A DNA stretch of 64,000 nt from Rhynchopus euleeides (taxonomy: Eukaryota > Euglenozoa > Diplonemea > Diplonemida > Diplonemidae). Under the pieces are notes generated by a model. The model saw only the letters and a list, made by a program, of their open reading frames with translations. It was not told where the DNA came from and did not search any database. A program made the position numbers and the translations under genes. This document shows, piece after piece, positions 23,571 to 34,300 of the stretch (its first letter is position 1; each line of letters begins with the position of its first letter). The stretch covers positions 1,736,001 through 1,800,000 of the forward strand of contig OY723238.1 in assembly GCA_963210315.1 (NCBI GenBank). Direction: 5' to 3'.

Positions 23571-26500
23571 GCAGCGCCACATCTACGAGACCGGGCGTGA
23601 CCTCCTCCTCAGGGCGGGTGACATCGAGCAGAACCCTGGCCCGGCGCAGCACCTCAAGTGCCTGACCTGGAACTGCAACGGACTCACCGAGGCAAAAAGG
23701 GCGGAGCTCCAGCACCACCTCGCAACCCAGCGGTATGACGTAGTGCATCTGCAGGAACTCCGAGCAGCACAGGGGGGGGACCCCAAGTTCCCGGGCTACT
23801 CCGTCTTTCTCCGACGCCGCACCCAGAAGCGCTGTAAGGGGACGCTCACCTCCGGAGGCGGGATCGCAACCCTAGTGCGGGAGGACCTACACGCGACTCT
23901 TATTGCCACCGCACCAAACGCCAGTGTGACCGAGACCCTCACGGTGCGCGTCACGGGGCCAGAAAGCGCTATCACCTTCACCAATGTATACCGCCCCTCG
24001 GGAGTCGGCACTAGCAACGACCCACGCCGCGACGACTTCTCTACATCCCTGCTACCACACACGCCGGAGTCCATCATCGCCGGCGACTTCAACATCCACA
24101 ACCGTGCCTGGGATAAACATGCGCGCTGCGACGACAAGGGAACAGACCTGTACCACTGGTCCCTCCTCAACGGCATGTCGCTGTGCAACGACCCTGACCA
24201 CCCCACACGCATGCGCCGCGACTCCAAGTCCTCGCCGGACATTGTCTTCGCCCACTACGAGCTGGGGGAGGTCACCTGGAATACCCTAGACCAGTGGCAG
24301 TCCGATCACTTCGCCATACAATACACCGTCCCCTTTGCACGAACGCCAGCTGCAGCCACACACCCGGCAGCTAAAGCCCGCCAACTATGGAACTGGGCAG
24401 CGGCAGACTGGCCCGCATTCACTGAGGAGCTGGAACGGCTGTCACGCAAAGTGACGAAGTGGAATGACCCGAAGGAATCCTTCCACAAGTGGCTGGGACT
24501 GGTACGCACGGTCGCAGCCAAACACATCCCGACGAAGCGAAGCTCTCGCCCCCGCAAGCGGTGGTTCACAAGCAAGGTGAAACGTGCGATACGGGCGCGG
24601 AACGAGGAATCGCGCAGACACGCCCAGACCGCACACCTGTCCCAGGACGACTACGACAAGCTGGACAAGCTGACCACCGACGCCACCAACGCCGTCCTCG
24701 AAGCAAAGCGCACAACCTGGGAAACCAGGTGCCAGGCCGCGAGCACCAGCAGCGACCTCGGCGCCACCTTCCGGCTTGTGCGAGAACTCGACGGCCGCAA
24801 AATCCAACAGGCTGCCTTCCCACTTGTCGACGGAGGGGTCCCGGTGACCGACCCCAAAGCTAAGGCGGACCTCCTCTGCAGTCACTACGCCAAGATCAGC
24901 GAAGGAAGCGACCAACAGCCACAAGCAGCACACACCCCGCAGCATGCGAATGACCAGACACCCCCCGAGCTCTCAGCTGCCGAAGACGACTTCTCCAAAG
25001 AGGAGCTGAACGCGGCTCTATCCGAACTGCAGGAGCGGAAATCCCCAGGGCCTGACGACCTCAACAACGAGCTGCTGATGCATCTGGGCCCCCAGGCACG
25101 GCAGGGACTCCTGCATGTGCTCAACCTGTCGTGGAACAGCGGCATCCTCCCCGACGCGTGGACACGAGCAGTCATCATCCCGATCCTGAAACCGGGGAAG
25201 CCAGCAACGGCAGCGTCCTCGTACCGACCAATCGCGCTCACCAGCACAGCGTGCAAGGTGCTAGAAAAAATGGTGAAGAGGCGCATGGAGCAGCTCATGC
25301 TCGACGACGCCTACCCACAGGTGGAGGGGCACTGCGCGAACCAGGCAGGGTTCCAGCGGCTGAGATCGACAACCGACCAACTAGCCTACATCACCCAAAC
25401 AGCGACGGACGCCCTCTCCTCCGGAAAGGCAGCTGTCACCCTGTACTTCGACCTCGAGAAAGCCTTCGACAAGGTCAGCAAGCACGCAGTCATCAACAGT
25501 GTCAGACGGAAGGGCTTCCCCCCGAAATTCACCAGATGGCTACACAACTACCTCAGCAACCGCCGAGCCGCCGCACAGGTGCACGGGGTAAGAAGCGACT
25601 ACTACGACTTCAACAACGGGGTCCCGCAGGGAACAGTGCTCTCGCCCCTGCTCTTCAACTGCGTGATGGACGATGTATCTCGAGCCATCACCGCCTCCCC
25701 TAACATCCACCCAGCGGTGTTCGCAGATGACATCGCAGTACTCGTCGTCGGGGACAACTACACTGAAGCCCTAAGCACCGCACAGGGCGTCATATCCACA
25801 CTCGCCGCCGAAATCCCACTCCACGGGCTGCAGCTCTCCCCCAGTAAATGCTGCTACACGCTGATGGGAACGACGCCCGCAGCGTTGGGCGAGCACAGAC
25901 GCATGGAGCTCCCAGACGGCACCCCCCTCCAGCACGAATCGACAGCGAAGTACCTCGGGGTCTACATCGATGCCTGCCACACGATGACAGACCACGTCGA
26001 CCACGTCGTGACCACCTGCATGCGACGCCTGAGCATTCTGCGTATGTTGGCAGGCACTGACTGGGGCTCAAGTGGAGACACGCTGCGCCAGGCCTACCTG
26101 ACATATGTCTACCCCATCCTGATGTACGCCGCCAGCGTCTACACCCCTGGCCTGTCCACGAAGAACCTCAAACGCCTGCGAGATGTCCACCGCATGGCAG
26201 CCCTGATCATCACGGGCTGTATGAAGAACACCAGCACGGCAAAGCTCCTCTGGGAATCACACCTGCGAGACCTCGACCTCGACTTCAAGGTCGCGGTGTG
26301 CACAGACCACGAACGCTTCCGCCGCGTGCCCCACTCCCCAGGATACCGGGCGCAACTAAACACCGGGAACACGGGAGGCAGCTGGCTACATCAGGCACGG
26401 AGTCTGGTGAAATCCTCGAAGGTCGACGGGCGCACCCCCCTGCTGGCCCCCCTGCATGCAGCACACCCCATCCCCCCCTGGGAATGGAACCTGGTGCTGC

Positions 26501-27510
26501 CACGAGTACACATCCTGGCGACGCTGCCGGGGCTCACCGCCCCAAAGGCCGCCACCCCGAAAGACACCCTCCGGGACCTGGCAGAGCAGACCATCCAGGC
26601 CCTCCCGACATGCGCCTGGCATGTGTACACCGACGGGTCAGTCTCCAACTCCACATCGCGGCAACAGCAGGGCGGCGCAGGAGCAGCGGTGTACAGCATG
26701 CCGGAGGGCCGCCTCAGGAAAAAGCTCGCCTGGCCGGCAGGACTCCGCTGCATCAGCTACCAGGCGGAGCTGGTGGCCATCAGAGAATCCCTCGCTCACC
26801 TATGCACCCTGGTATCCCCAGGCGAAACGATCGCCATCCTCACAGACTCGCAGAGCGCACTGAACGCGCTGCTGAGCGGCCCGCAGCGAGCGAGAGGATC
26901 CACCGAATGGGACATCTGGAGGTGGTTGAACGAGCTCGCCCAAACCCACGATGTCACCACCCACCTCCGCTACATCCCGTCACACGTTGGGGTAGCAGGG
27001 AACGAACTCGCTGACAAACAGGCGCAAATCGGTGCCTTCCGGCCGCAGATGGAACCGGTTAGCCTCGCGTCGGCTCGTGTCGTCCTCCGCCGACACATCT
27101 ACAACGACGCAACGGTGCCCCGCACGGACAGCGTGTACGCGTACCGTTCGGGAATCGGGGAGACGCGACTGCAACGCCCCGACCTCCGCATGGAGGGACT
27201 CACCCGCTTAGGGGAAACCACCATCCGCCGACTCCGGGCCGACCACCACCGCCTGGTCTACGACCATGACATCCCGGGCACGGCACAACCACCTTGCCAA
27301 CCCTGCCTGAAGCATGCGCCGGGCCACCCCCCGCCTGGGGTCTCACTGAAGCACCTCTTCTTCGGCTGCCCCGCGACAGCGTCGGCCCGACACCACCTCA
27401 CAGCCACAAACGTGCACAACCTGCTGTTGCACAACTGCAAGGAGGCGCTGCGCTACCTGGCCGAGGCAGGGGTAACGGAGCACGGCGAGAAGGACTACCT
27501 GAACGCGTGA
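23545..27510 (+). CDS. LINE ORF2 polyprotein: 2A, APE endonuclease, reverse transcriptase, RNase H, zinc motif
   Basis: The frame runs from the codon after the ORF1 TGA to TGA 27508-27510. The first in-frame ATG (23743) lies inside the endonuclease, after its first catalytic motif (LTWNCNGL at about 23662), so an ATG start cannot give a complete enzyme. Counting from the Pro after the 2A site, the endonuclease has VHLQEL, IAGDFNIH and QSDHF (about 220); the RT has SYRPIALTS, YFDLEKAFD, GVPQGTVLSP and FADD (about 694-697); the RNase H has YTDGS (about 997), YQAEL, LTDSQSA and GNELADKQA; the C terminus has a Cys pair with HLFFGC, the usual zinc motif of these proteins. It nicks DNA and primes reverse transcription at the target. 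All key residues are present, so activity is plausible. Confidence 0.92.
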   Translation, partial: RGGPPSPGLQRHIYETGRDLLLRAGDIEQNPGPAQHLKCLTWNCNGLTEAKRAELQHHLATQRYDVVHLQELRAAQGGDPKFPGYSVFLRRRTQKRCKGTLTSGGGIATLVREDLHATLIATAPNASVTETLTVRVTGPESAITFTNVYRPSGVGTSNDPRRDDFSTSLLPHTPESIIAGDFNIHNRAWDKHARCDDKGTDLYHWSLLNGMSLCNDPDHPTRMRRDSKSSPDIVFAHYELGEVTWNTLDQWQSDHFAIQYTVPFARTPAAATHPAAKARQLWNWAAADWPAFTEELERLSRKVTKWNDPKESFHKWLGLVRTVAAKHIPTKRSSRPRKRWFTSKVKRAIRARNEESRRHAQTAHLSQDDYDKLDKLTTDATNAVLEAKRTTWETRCQAASTSSDLGATFRLVRELDGRKIQQAAFPLVDGGVPVTDPKAKADLLCSHYAKISEGSDQQPQAAHTPQHANDQTPPELSAAEDDFSKEELNAALSELQERKSPGPDDLNNELLMHLGPQARQGLLHVLNLSWNSGILPDAWTRAVIIPILKPGKPATAASSYRPIALTSTACKVLEKMVKRRMEQLMLDDAYPQVEGHCANQAGFQRLRSTTDQLAYITQTATDALSSGKAAVTLYFDLEKAFDKVSKHAVINSVRRKGFPPKFTRWLHNYLSNRRAAAQVHGVRSDYYDFNNGVPQGTVLSPLLFNCVMDDVSRAITASPNIHPAVFADDIAVLVVGDNYTEALSTAQGVISTLAAEIPLHGLQLSPSKCCYTLMGTTPAALGEHRRMELPDGTPLQHESTAKYLGVYIDACHTMTDHVDHVVTTCMRRLSILRMLAGTDWGSSGDTLRQAYLTYVYPILMYAASVYTPGLSTKNLKRLRDVHRMAALIITGCMKNTSTAKLLWESHLRDLDLDFKVAVCTDHERFRRVPHSPGYRAQLNTGNTGGSWLHQARSLVKSSKVDGRTPLLAPLHAAHPIPPWEWNLVLPRVHILATLPGLTAPKAATPKDTLRDLAEQTIQALPTCAWHVYTDGSVSNSTSRQQQGGAGAAVYSMPEGRLRKKLAWPAGLRCISYQAELVAIRESLAHLCTLVSPGETIAILTDSQSALNALLSGPQRARGSTEWDIWRWLNELAQTHDVTTHLRYIPSHVGVAGNELADKQAQIGAFRPQMEPVSLASARVVLRRHIYNDATVPRTDSVYAYRSGIGETRLQRPDLRMEGLTRLGETTIRRLRADHHRLVYDHDIPGTAQPPCQPCLKHAPGHPPPGVSLKHLFFGCPATASARHHLTATNVHNLLLHNCKEALRYLAEAGVTEHGEKDYLNA
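23620..23643 (+). other. 2A ribosome-skipping motif (DIEQNPGP)
   Basis: The codons read DIEQNPGP, preceded by LLLRAG. This matches the D-[V/I]-E-x-N-P-G-P consensus exactly. In known 2A sequences the Gly-Pro bond is not made and the ribosome continues, here between codons GGC 23638-23640 and CCG 23641-23643. The released downstream product would begin with Pro and carry the endonuclease 10 residues later. The motif is seen directly; the activity is inferred from the family. Confidence 0.9.
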
Positions 27511-27882
27511 ACCAAATAACATCATCAGAGAACAAGGGCTTCGGCCCGACCTCCCAGCACCCCCCCCCCCCCCCCCATCCCAGCCCCACGTCACTTTCCA
27601 CAGGCCGCCAGGCGCGTCAGCGTCGGCGACCGCCCGCCCCCAGTCTGAGAGGCATCAGCCGAATCTCGGTGGAGGCGGGCACAAAACAAAAGGGAGAGTC
27701 GTCACTGTGCATATCAGCACGGTCCCGCCCTCTGTGCCAGACCAACACACCACCAAAGGAAAAGAGGAAGAGGCGACGTAAGGCAATGCCTCCGTGCGGC
27801 CAGGAGAACACGAAATAGCGACCCCCTCAACGGGGAATGCTACGAGCACGGCCAAAAATCGTTCAAATCGTTCAAAATCGCC
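27511..27882 (+). other. LINE 3' UTR and tail
   Basis: After the ORF2 stop come a 16-base C run, TGCCTCCGTGCGGCCAGGAG, AACACGAAA, and finally GGCCAAAA followed by ATCGTTCAA, ATCGTTCAA and AATCGC. The last 95 bp recur at 37992-38085 with the same end. The terminal tandem ATCGTTCAA replaces a poly(A) tail, as in LINE groups that end in short simple repeats. Confidence 0.75.
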
Positions 27883-28180
27883 GAATGTTAACCTCCCACT
27901 CCGCGAAGACCGCCACACTATCTAGGTTTATAAAATTAATGGGGGTGGTTGAGGGTGGTTGGTTAGGCTAGTTCTTCCACACGACTTTGGGCGAAGGATG
28001 AAAAAACGACACTGTGTCAAATCAAGGCCCCTTCGCAGCAGACAGCTTGAGCCTGGAATTCACCCATTCGAGCCAAACAAAGATAATCGCCGCAGGCGCC
28101 GAGGCAGGGGTAGGGGCAAGGGATTCCCCTTTCTGGCGGGACCCGCCTGCCACTTTGAGTCCGGCGGTTTCAGATATTAG

Positions 28181-28219
28181 TGCGCAAAAAGGTGGCCTGT
28201 GAGGCCACCTTTTTGCGCA
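28181..28219. other. Perfect 18-bp hairpin with 3-base loop
   Basis: TGCGCAAAAAGGTGGCCT, loop GTG, then AGGCCACCTTTTTGCGCA. There are no mismatches. It lies about 300 bp downstream of the LINE end with no gene next to it. It could be a transcript 3'-end structure, a recombination product or the core of a small fold-back element. Confidence 0.8.
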
Positions 28220-28616
28220 TGTTTACCCCCTGGGACGACTGCCAGATCCACATTATCGCCGCCCCTTCACCCTTTCTTTCTCTCTCTCTCGTCATCCACA
28301 ACCACGCGTTTCTCCTCAATCACCCCACCCCCCCAGCCACAGCCGTGGAAGCAGATCCATGCCCCACCCACCTGCATTATCCCCCTCCTCATTGCGCCAA
28401 GTCCATTTCTCCCCCCCCCCCCCCCCCACAACAATCCCCCTACCCTACCACCCTACCACCCTCCACAAATGCACAGATAAAGCCACCCCGCCCCGCCCCA
28501 CCTCATCCCACCTCAGCAACCGTTTGTACATTCTACCCCTCTTCTGCTATACTGTGTCGGAAAATGGCAGGTGCAGGCCGAAGGCCGCACCCCCCCCCCC
28601 CCCCCCACTTCCAATT

Positions 28617-28710
28617 CCGCGAGAAGGTGCTGGGAGACTTGCTTTTTCCATTCACTCTCGGCAATCAAAAAAAAAACCCCCCCGCACCCCCCCATTCCGC
28701 TCGCTCCATT
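28617..28710 (+). repeat. Dispersed repeat, GGTGCTGGGAGACTTGC family, copy 3
   Basis: GAGAAGGTGCTGGGAGACTT, TTTTTCCATTCACTCTCGGC and AATCAAAAAA followed by a C run and CCATTCCGCTCGCTCC. It matches the copies at 1985 and 6740. Confidence 0.6.
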
Positions 28711-31289
28711 TCCCCGCGGATATCCATGATCACCTTAGGATATTTTTTGGGCGACAAGACGATAATCTGCACGTCACATGACAGCACATCCCCCCCCCCC
28801 CCCCTCTCTCCGCCACTCACTCACTCACGGAGCTGTAGTCAGGAAGGGCCTCGATGCTGCCACTCGGTGCTACAGATCCACCACCCCCCCCTCTGGTGTC
28901 GATCGGCTTTGCCTCAGCGCTGACCCCGGCAGCCCCAGAACCCCTGGAAGCTCCCATTTCATCAGCGATGCATTGCGCATCTTCCCATTGGGTGAGAGCT
29001 TGATAATTTTTTCGCCGTTATATCTGAAGTGTGGCATTCGCCACCGATACGTCCTGCATGTGGGTGGGGGTGGGGGATGAACTGACGACCCCACTCCCCG
29101 CTATCTCCTTCGCTACCCCAACTCCCTTTGGTCATCTTTATTCCCTCTGCCTATCTTCACCTCCAAATCATCCCTGGTCATTAGGGTAGTTTAGGTCAGC
29201 GAGATTTTCTCACACCCAGAAAGGGAGGGCCCGGTCAGAACATATCCGCCTGGGTGTTGAGAATTAGCAAACCGAAATAGAAACTGAGGTTTGTATTGGT
29301 GCCCCCCCTGAAAAAAAGGCTGATTGACGTAGTTTGTTTTTACGCAGTTCTCTTTTTCCTCTTGTTCAAGGTGGTGGTTTTCTCTTGGGATACCCGCCCT
29401 TATATTTTTGTCGCGTAGCTCCTCCGACGATTCTCAGGGGCACTATTCATCTCTTTTTCCATTTCTCTCCCAACAAGGTACTTGTCAGGCGGAAATGCAG
29501 CGATAGGGGAAGTGCTAGGTGCTTGCCGTCACACACAGTCTTATGCGCCTGCCAATCACACACCAACACTTCCGCAGGCAAAATTTTCTGTGTGTGTCGT
29601 GCGATCAACGAATTTTTTTTTCTCGTTTACCTTTCGTATTTCTTCACGAATGATCCTGCACGACTCCAGCTATATTTCTTTGCGTATAGTATGTGCCGTG
29701 TGTGCAAAGCGCGGCCTCCCCGCCACACAACGCGGCACAGAAAATGCATGGGTTAGCCCCACTTGTGTAGGGGGGGTATCTTTTTCCGGGGCGTCTTGTG
29801 TTTGTCACTCGCAACTGAGTGTTCCACTAACTTTGCGGGGGCAGCAGGTTTAGTTGTATGTTGTGTTCACCACCGGGGGACAACCCCGGTGCTGATTTGT
29901 CCGCTGAATAGTGAGCAATGTGTGTTGTGTGCGTGTGATCTTTCAGTCTGTAGTCTGTTTATTCTCTTGAAACACTACGGCGGTGTGTGCGCTCAACAAA
30001 CCCCCCGGGGGTTTCCCTGCTATCACCAAATCCGTAGCCTCCGAGCTCCAAACTTGTTGGACCAGTCCCATTTTACAAAGAAACCATGTCAGCAACACGC
30101 TACCCCTGTGGGGATCAGTGCGTGTGCGAGTTTATTTTCTCTTTGACCCCCTCCCCCTCATCGAAGGCACCTGAGTGTACGTGCTCGAACACCGCCCCGC
30201 TAGTGCCGACGTGCAGAAGAATCATGACGCAATGCCCCCACAATTATCACCAAACCACATATCTTGCCGCCTGGCATGCCAAGAAGGCCTCCCCTTGATT
30301 CACTCTTGTCTACATCATCACCCGCCTCGCCGGACGCCGCCTGCCGAATGGGGGTGAGCGTCGATGTTGCTCTTCGCATTGCAATAGCCTTAGCTCATGT
30401 TGCAGTGAAAATCTAGCTGGTCCTACGGGCCAGGCTACGGCTAAACGGGAATGCATGCTGCGATGCACATGCCAGGGGGCGGGATGCCCATGCGTGCCAC
30501 GGCCCCAGGGTGGGCTTGAACGGCTTTTGGCCGTGCTCCTCATAGCCCCTTTTCTTGTTCTTTTCCAAGAGTGCACCCCACTCGGAATCTCATCTCTGCC
30601 GTTATCCCTCCATCTGTTTTGACTTTGGATACTCCCAGCCGTTTGCATTCTATTTGCCGCTGTCGATTCTGTTTATTTTTTCATCTTTGCCACCAGATCC
30701 TTCCAAATGCCTCCGATACTGCCAAACTTCGCCTTCTCTGCCCACATGTGCTATCTGCTTGAGTGCGGATGCCTTAGTGTATACCATTCAAGAACAGTCT
30801 CCTCTGTGCCGTGCAAGGGCCCTTCAGGCCTTGCGGCAAGTGAAATGAAGATACCCAGGTCTGGCAACGAGCATTGAATCATTGCCGTTGCAGGCTCGAG
30901 GGTGTTATGGCGCAATTGATAAAGGTCCTTGCTGTTCGAGCCAGAAGATGGAGCGATAGCCTCACTAGAGGCCATCGTCACGCTTGTGGTGGAAACCTGC
31001 GGACTGTGCGCTGAGGCTCGCCCGCCTGCCGTCCTTTACACGTACAAGCAAAACAAACAAAGTCAGAACGGTTATACAGTCCGTAGAATTATATAGGCAT
31101 GTCGCCCCCCATAGAGTTGTGAAAAAGGCAACTTGTCGTGTGCCATCTGCCAACAATTTCTCTTGCCGTTTCACCAAGCAGTCTTTTGGCCACGGAGCCA
31201 AGTTTGTATACACGTATGCGGAAGGCATCCTTTCTGCTGAATGTCGAAAGGATTTAGTTTGTGGCTCCAGGAGCATTCTGTCGACGATT

Positions 31290-31320
31290 TCTCTCTCTCT
31301 CTCTCTCTCCCTCCCTCCCT
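31290..31320 (+). repeat. CT/CCCT microsatellite at the 3' border of the long non-LTR copy
   Basis: TCTCTCTC run followed by CCCTCCCTCCCT, ending where the conserved element end CGTATGCTTATAG begins. The opposite border at 35434-35453 is CTCCCTCCCTCCC. Confidence 0.9.
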
Positions 31321-34300
31321 CGTATGCTTATAGTGTGAATATCCCCGAAACGAAAATACTCGCACCCCAAGGGTGTCGTCTACTTAACTACGCGGGCCCG
31401 CGGCCCGGTAGACTCCCCTTGTTTGAGAGAGGAGCTGCTCTGGTGGGGTGAGGGAAGTGACACAGGAGGAGGAGGAGGCGCAGGCGCCACACGGTCTGTA
31501 GCGCCCGGTGACGCGCTACGTGAGGAAGGAGGATTAAGGTAGGCCCGGAAGCCTGTAGGCGCGTGCGGTGACCGCGCACGGGCGGAGGAGGAAGAGGCAC
31601 CAGAACGGGGCCTTTGGGGAAGGGCTGCGTCAACGGACACGCCGTCGGGAGGGGAGGTAGTAGGAGAAGGTGGGTCCGGATCAGCGGCGCCCACGTCAGC
31701 GTCAGCGTCAGCGGTGGGGATCACGTGGTCGACCCTAGGCCTTTGGGCAGGCAGTGCCGGGGTGGAACCGGTATGCGCCTCTAAGGCGGTGCGCTTCAGC
31801 TGCGCCACGGCGGGGATGGATGGCCTGACGCCGTCGGGTGAGAGCCTCCTACGAGGCTGCATCAGGTGGCGGTGGGGTGAGCCCGGGGAGCACACGGTAT
31901 GGGCCAGCCTCTTCAGGATAACTGGAGGGGTGGCGGGCTCGGGAGTAGCGGGACACGGGGTCGCTTCAGGGGAGGGCTGAGGCGCAGGCACACGGGGTGG
32001 CGTGGTGGAGGGAAGATCCCCCACGGTAGGCGCAGTCGCCTCTGGGAAGGGCGGGGTTGGCGGCACATGGGGCGGCGGGGTGGGGGCGTCTGCCTCCACA
32101 GGCGACGCAGGGGCGGGAGGGGCGTGGTGGCCCTTCTTGCAGCAAGCGGTGGGGCGTCTGTCATCCAGCTCAGGCAGAGAGGCGCAGACCCCGCAGGGGG
32201 GCAGGTCATGGTCGCGGCAGCCGTGGTGGCCACGCTTGCAGCACATGTTGGAGGAGCTGCAGGTGCCGCAGCGGAGCAGCCGGTGCGTGTTGCAGAACTG
32301 CACGGGCAGTCCGTCATCCTGGCGGTGGTGGGCCCGGCAGCAGTCTTCCATTCGCAGGGTTCGGTTGTGCCCCGCCGCGTCGCAGTCATGGCACTTGGGC
32401 TTGGAGTGGGCCCTGCAGACGTTGCGAGCCAGCACCTCCGAACGGGGGGCATAGCGCTCAGCGCCGCACGGCGCCGACCTCGGGCTGACCGTGTCGAGGG
32501 GGTCACGGGTGGGGGCTACGGGAGTAGGGTCCCACTGTTCGCTTCGCGTGTCCCGGTCGGGCACCTCGGCATACGACGGGGTAAGGTCCAGGCCCCACGA
32601 CTTGCTCGAGGCCCAGTGGATCGCGCGGGGAATCTGCTCGATCAGGATACGGGTGGTGAGCCCGTGGCAGGCAAAGCGGGGGCGTGGTTCAAGACCGCCC
32701 CAGACTTCCTTCACCCCCACCGCGCGGAGGCAGTAGACACGCGAGACAAACGCGCCAGGCAGGGGCGCGCGGAGGTTAACTGCTTCACACTGGGAGACAA
32801 GGTATTTCAACATCTGCCCCATCATGCGTCCACGCATGTTGAGTGGGGCGGGCTGGGTTCCTGCCGGGGCGCCAGTAGCGATCGGGCAGACGTCGAGCCC
32901 GGAGAAGACCTCGAAGTCGATGGCGAGCTCGCAGAAGGAGACGGACCCCTCCCTCGTCCAGGTGAGACGACCGAGCCAGGCCCGCAGGGCACGCATGATG
33001 CACTCTCCGTGAGTCCAGCGGGGTGGGTTGTCCGGCAGTGAGGCCAGGTCGGACTGATGGGGCGCAGCGGGTCGCGCTAGCGCTGCGTCCCACGCGCAAA
33101 CAGTTGGGGATACCCCGAGGCGCTCACGTTCCAGCACATCTCTGCGGGCGACTATCGTGCTCATTAGGTGGTGCAGGTCCTTCGCCCGCACCGTACCGGA
33201 TAGGGGTTTCGGTATGATGCCCCAGTTGGCTAGGCAGGGCGGCCATGAGAGGCGCTCCACACAGAGACCCGCGTACCGCTCCCGGGCACGGACGTCGTTG
33301 TGGGCAGGGCATTCCCAGAAGAGATGCGTGACGGTTTCGGGGGAGCCCGTATCGCAATTCCGGCAGAGGCGGTCGCTACCCGGCTCCGGCTGTGTTGCTG
33401 TGAGGGGTAGGGGCACCTCACCCGAGTCGTCGAGGACATCGAACTCGGACGGGGCTGAGCTCGACGAGTCGTCGTCATCATCGGTGTCACCGGCAGCGTC
33501 GCCGTCCGCGGGTGCTGTGGCGTGGTCGGCAGCGGTCACAGGAGGTGGAGTAGGAGCGGTCGAGCGCTCGGCCTCCGGCCCGTCAGGCGCGGAGTCCGTC
33601 GCAGCCCCAAGCTTATTGCGTCCCCAGCGGTCTGCCAGGAACACGCCCCCAACAATAATGCAGCGCATCGCAGCGGCGAGCACAGGATCCCCACATGATT
33701 GCCAGAAGTCGTTTGTCAGCACGGTGTCAACGCCGTCCTCCACACCGCCGAAGGAGGGTCTGGAGATAGCAAGCCTTCGCCAGATGTTGTGACGCAGCGC
33801 CTCGCGTAGCACATGGTTCCGTGCCGCCACTTCGAGTGAAAGCAGTGGTTCGGAACCTCCAGGAGCAGATATGAGGGAAACATCATCGCCGCAGGTGAGG
33901 GAGGCCGGCGGCAGTCCTTTCTTGAGCGCAAGCCCGATAGGCCCGAGGGGGACGTCGATGCGTGTTTTTTGTGCATACATGGCCCGAATGCGGTTGAATC
34001 GCGGGATCAATTCTGGTAGGCGGCGGCAGGAGTCTAGAAGTAGGAGCAGCATGCGATACGGCACTATGATTCCTGGGTGAAGGAGGTGTCCCTTCGAGGC
34101 AATGGAGAGGGCCGCTGCGGTGCTGCGGGAGGGATGGCGGTCACCGTATAGGCAGTTTGAGGCTCGGGTCTCTAGGTCGCGGAGGACCCGGTGGTCAATG
34201 GGCGCATACCGGCCACCGAAGATCGCTCGGGGCATGACTGCGCCAGCAATCAGGCCGTGTCGCTGCTCAAAGGTCGCAGGCGAGCTGCCCAGGCGGCGTA

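Larger units (their letters stand above)
21793..27882 (+). mobile_element. Apparently intact LINE (APE, RT, RNase H) with ORF1-UGA-2A-ORF2 organisation
   Basis: ORF1 (583 aa) and ORF2 (about 1290 aa downstream of a 2A site) are in the same frame, separated by one TGA. The endonuclease, reverse transcriptase and RNase H motifs are all complete. The 3' end is placed at about 27882 because a 5'-truncated copy of the last 95 bp, ending at the same base, is at 37992-38085. The tail has the tandem word ATCGTTCAA instead of poly(A). The 5' border upstream of 21793 is not resolved. An APE-RT-RNase H architecture with a 2A motif recalls the I/Ingi/L1Tc group of elements (established for trypanosomatid Ingi and L1Tc); placement of this one is inference. 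Confidence 0.9.
27883..31289. other. Intergenic region, no supported gene
   Basis: C-run-rich sequence with one dispersed repeat (28617) and a perfect hairpin (28181). Frames in 29-31 kb are short, and none shows a recognisable domain. A B-box-like word at about 30935 was considered and rejected as a tRNA. Confidence 0.5.

Noticed and set aside
30900..30950. tRNA-like words (TGGCGCAATTGA and GTTCGAGCC)
   Set aside because: The A-box- and B-box-like words are only about 20 bases apart, and no acceptor or anticodon stems can be folded.
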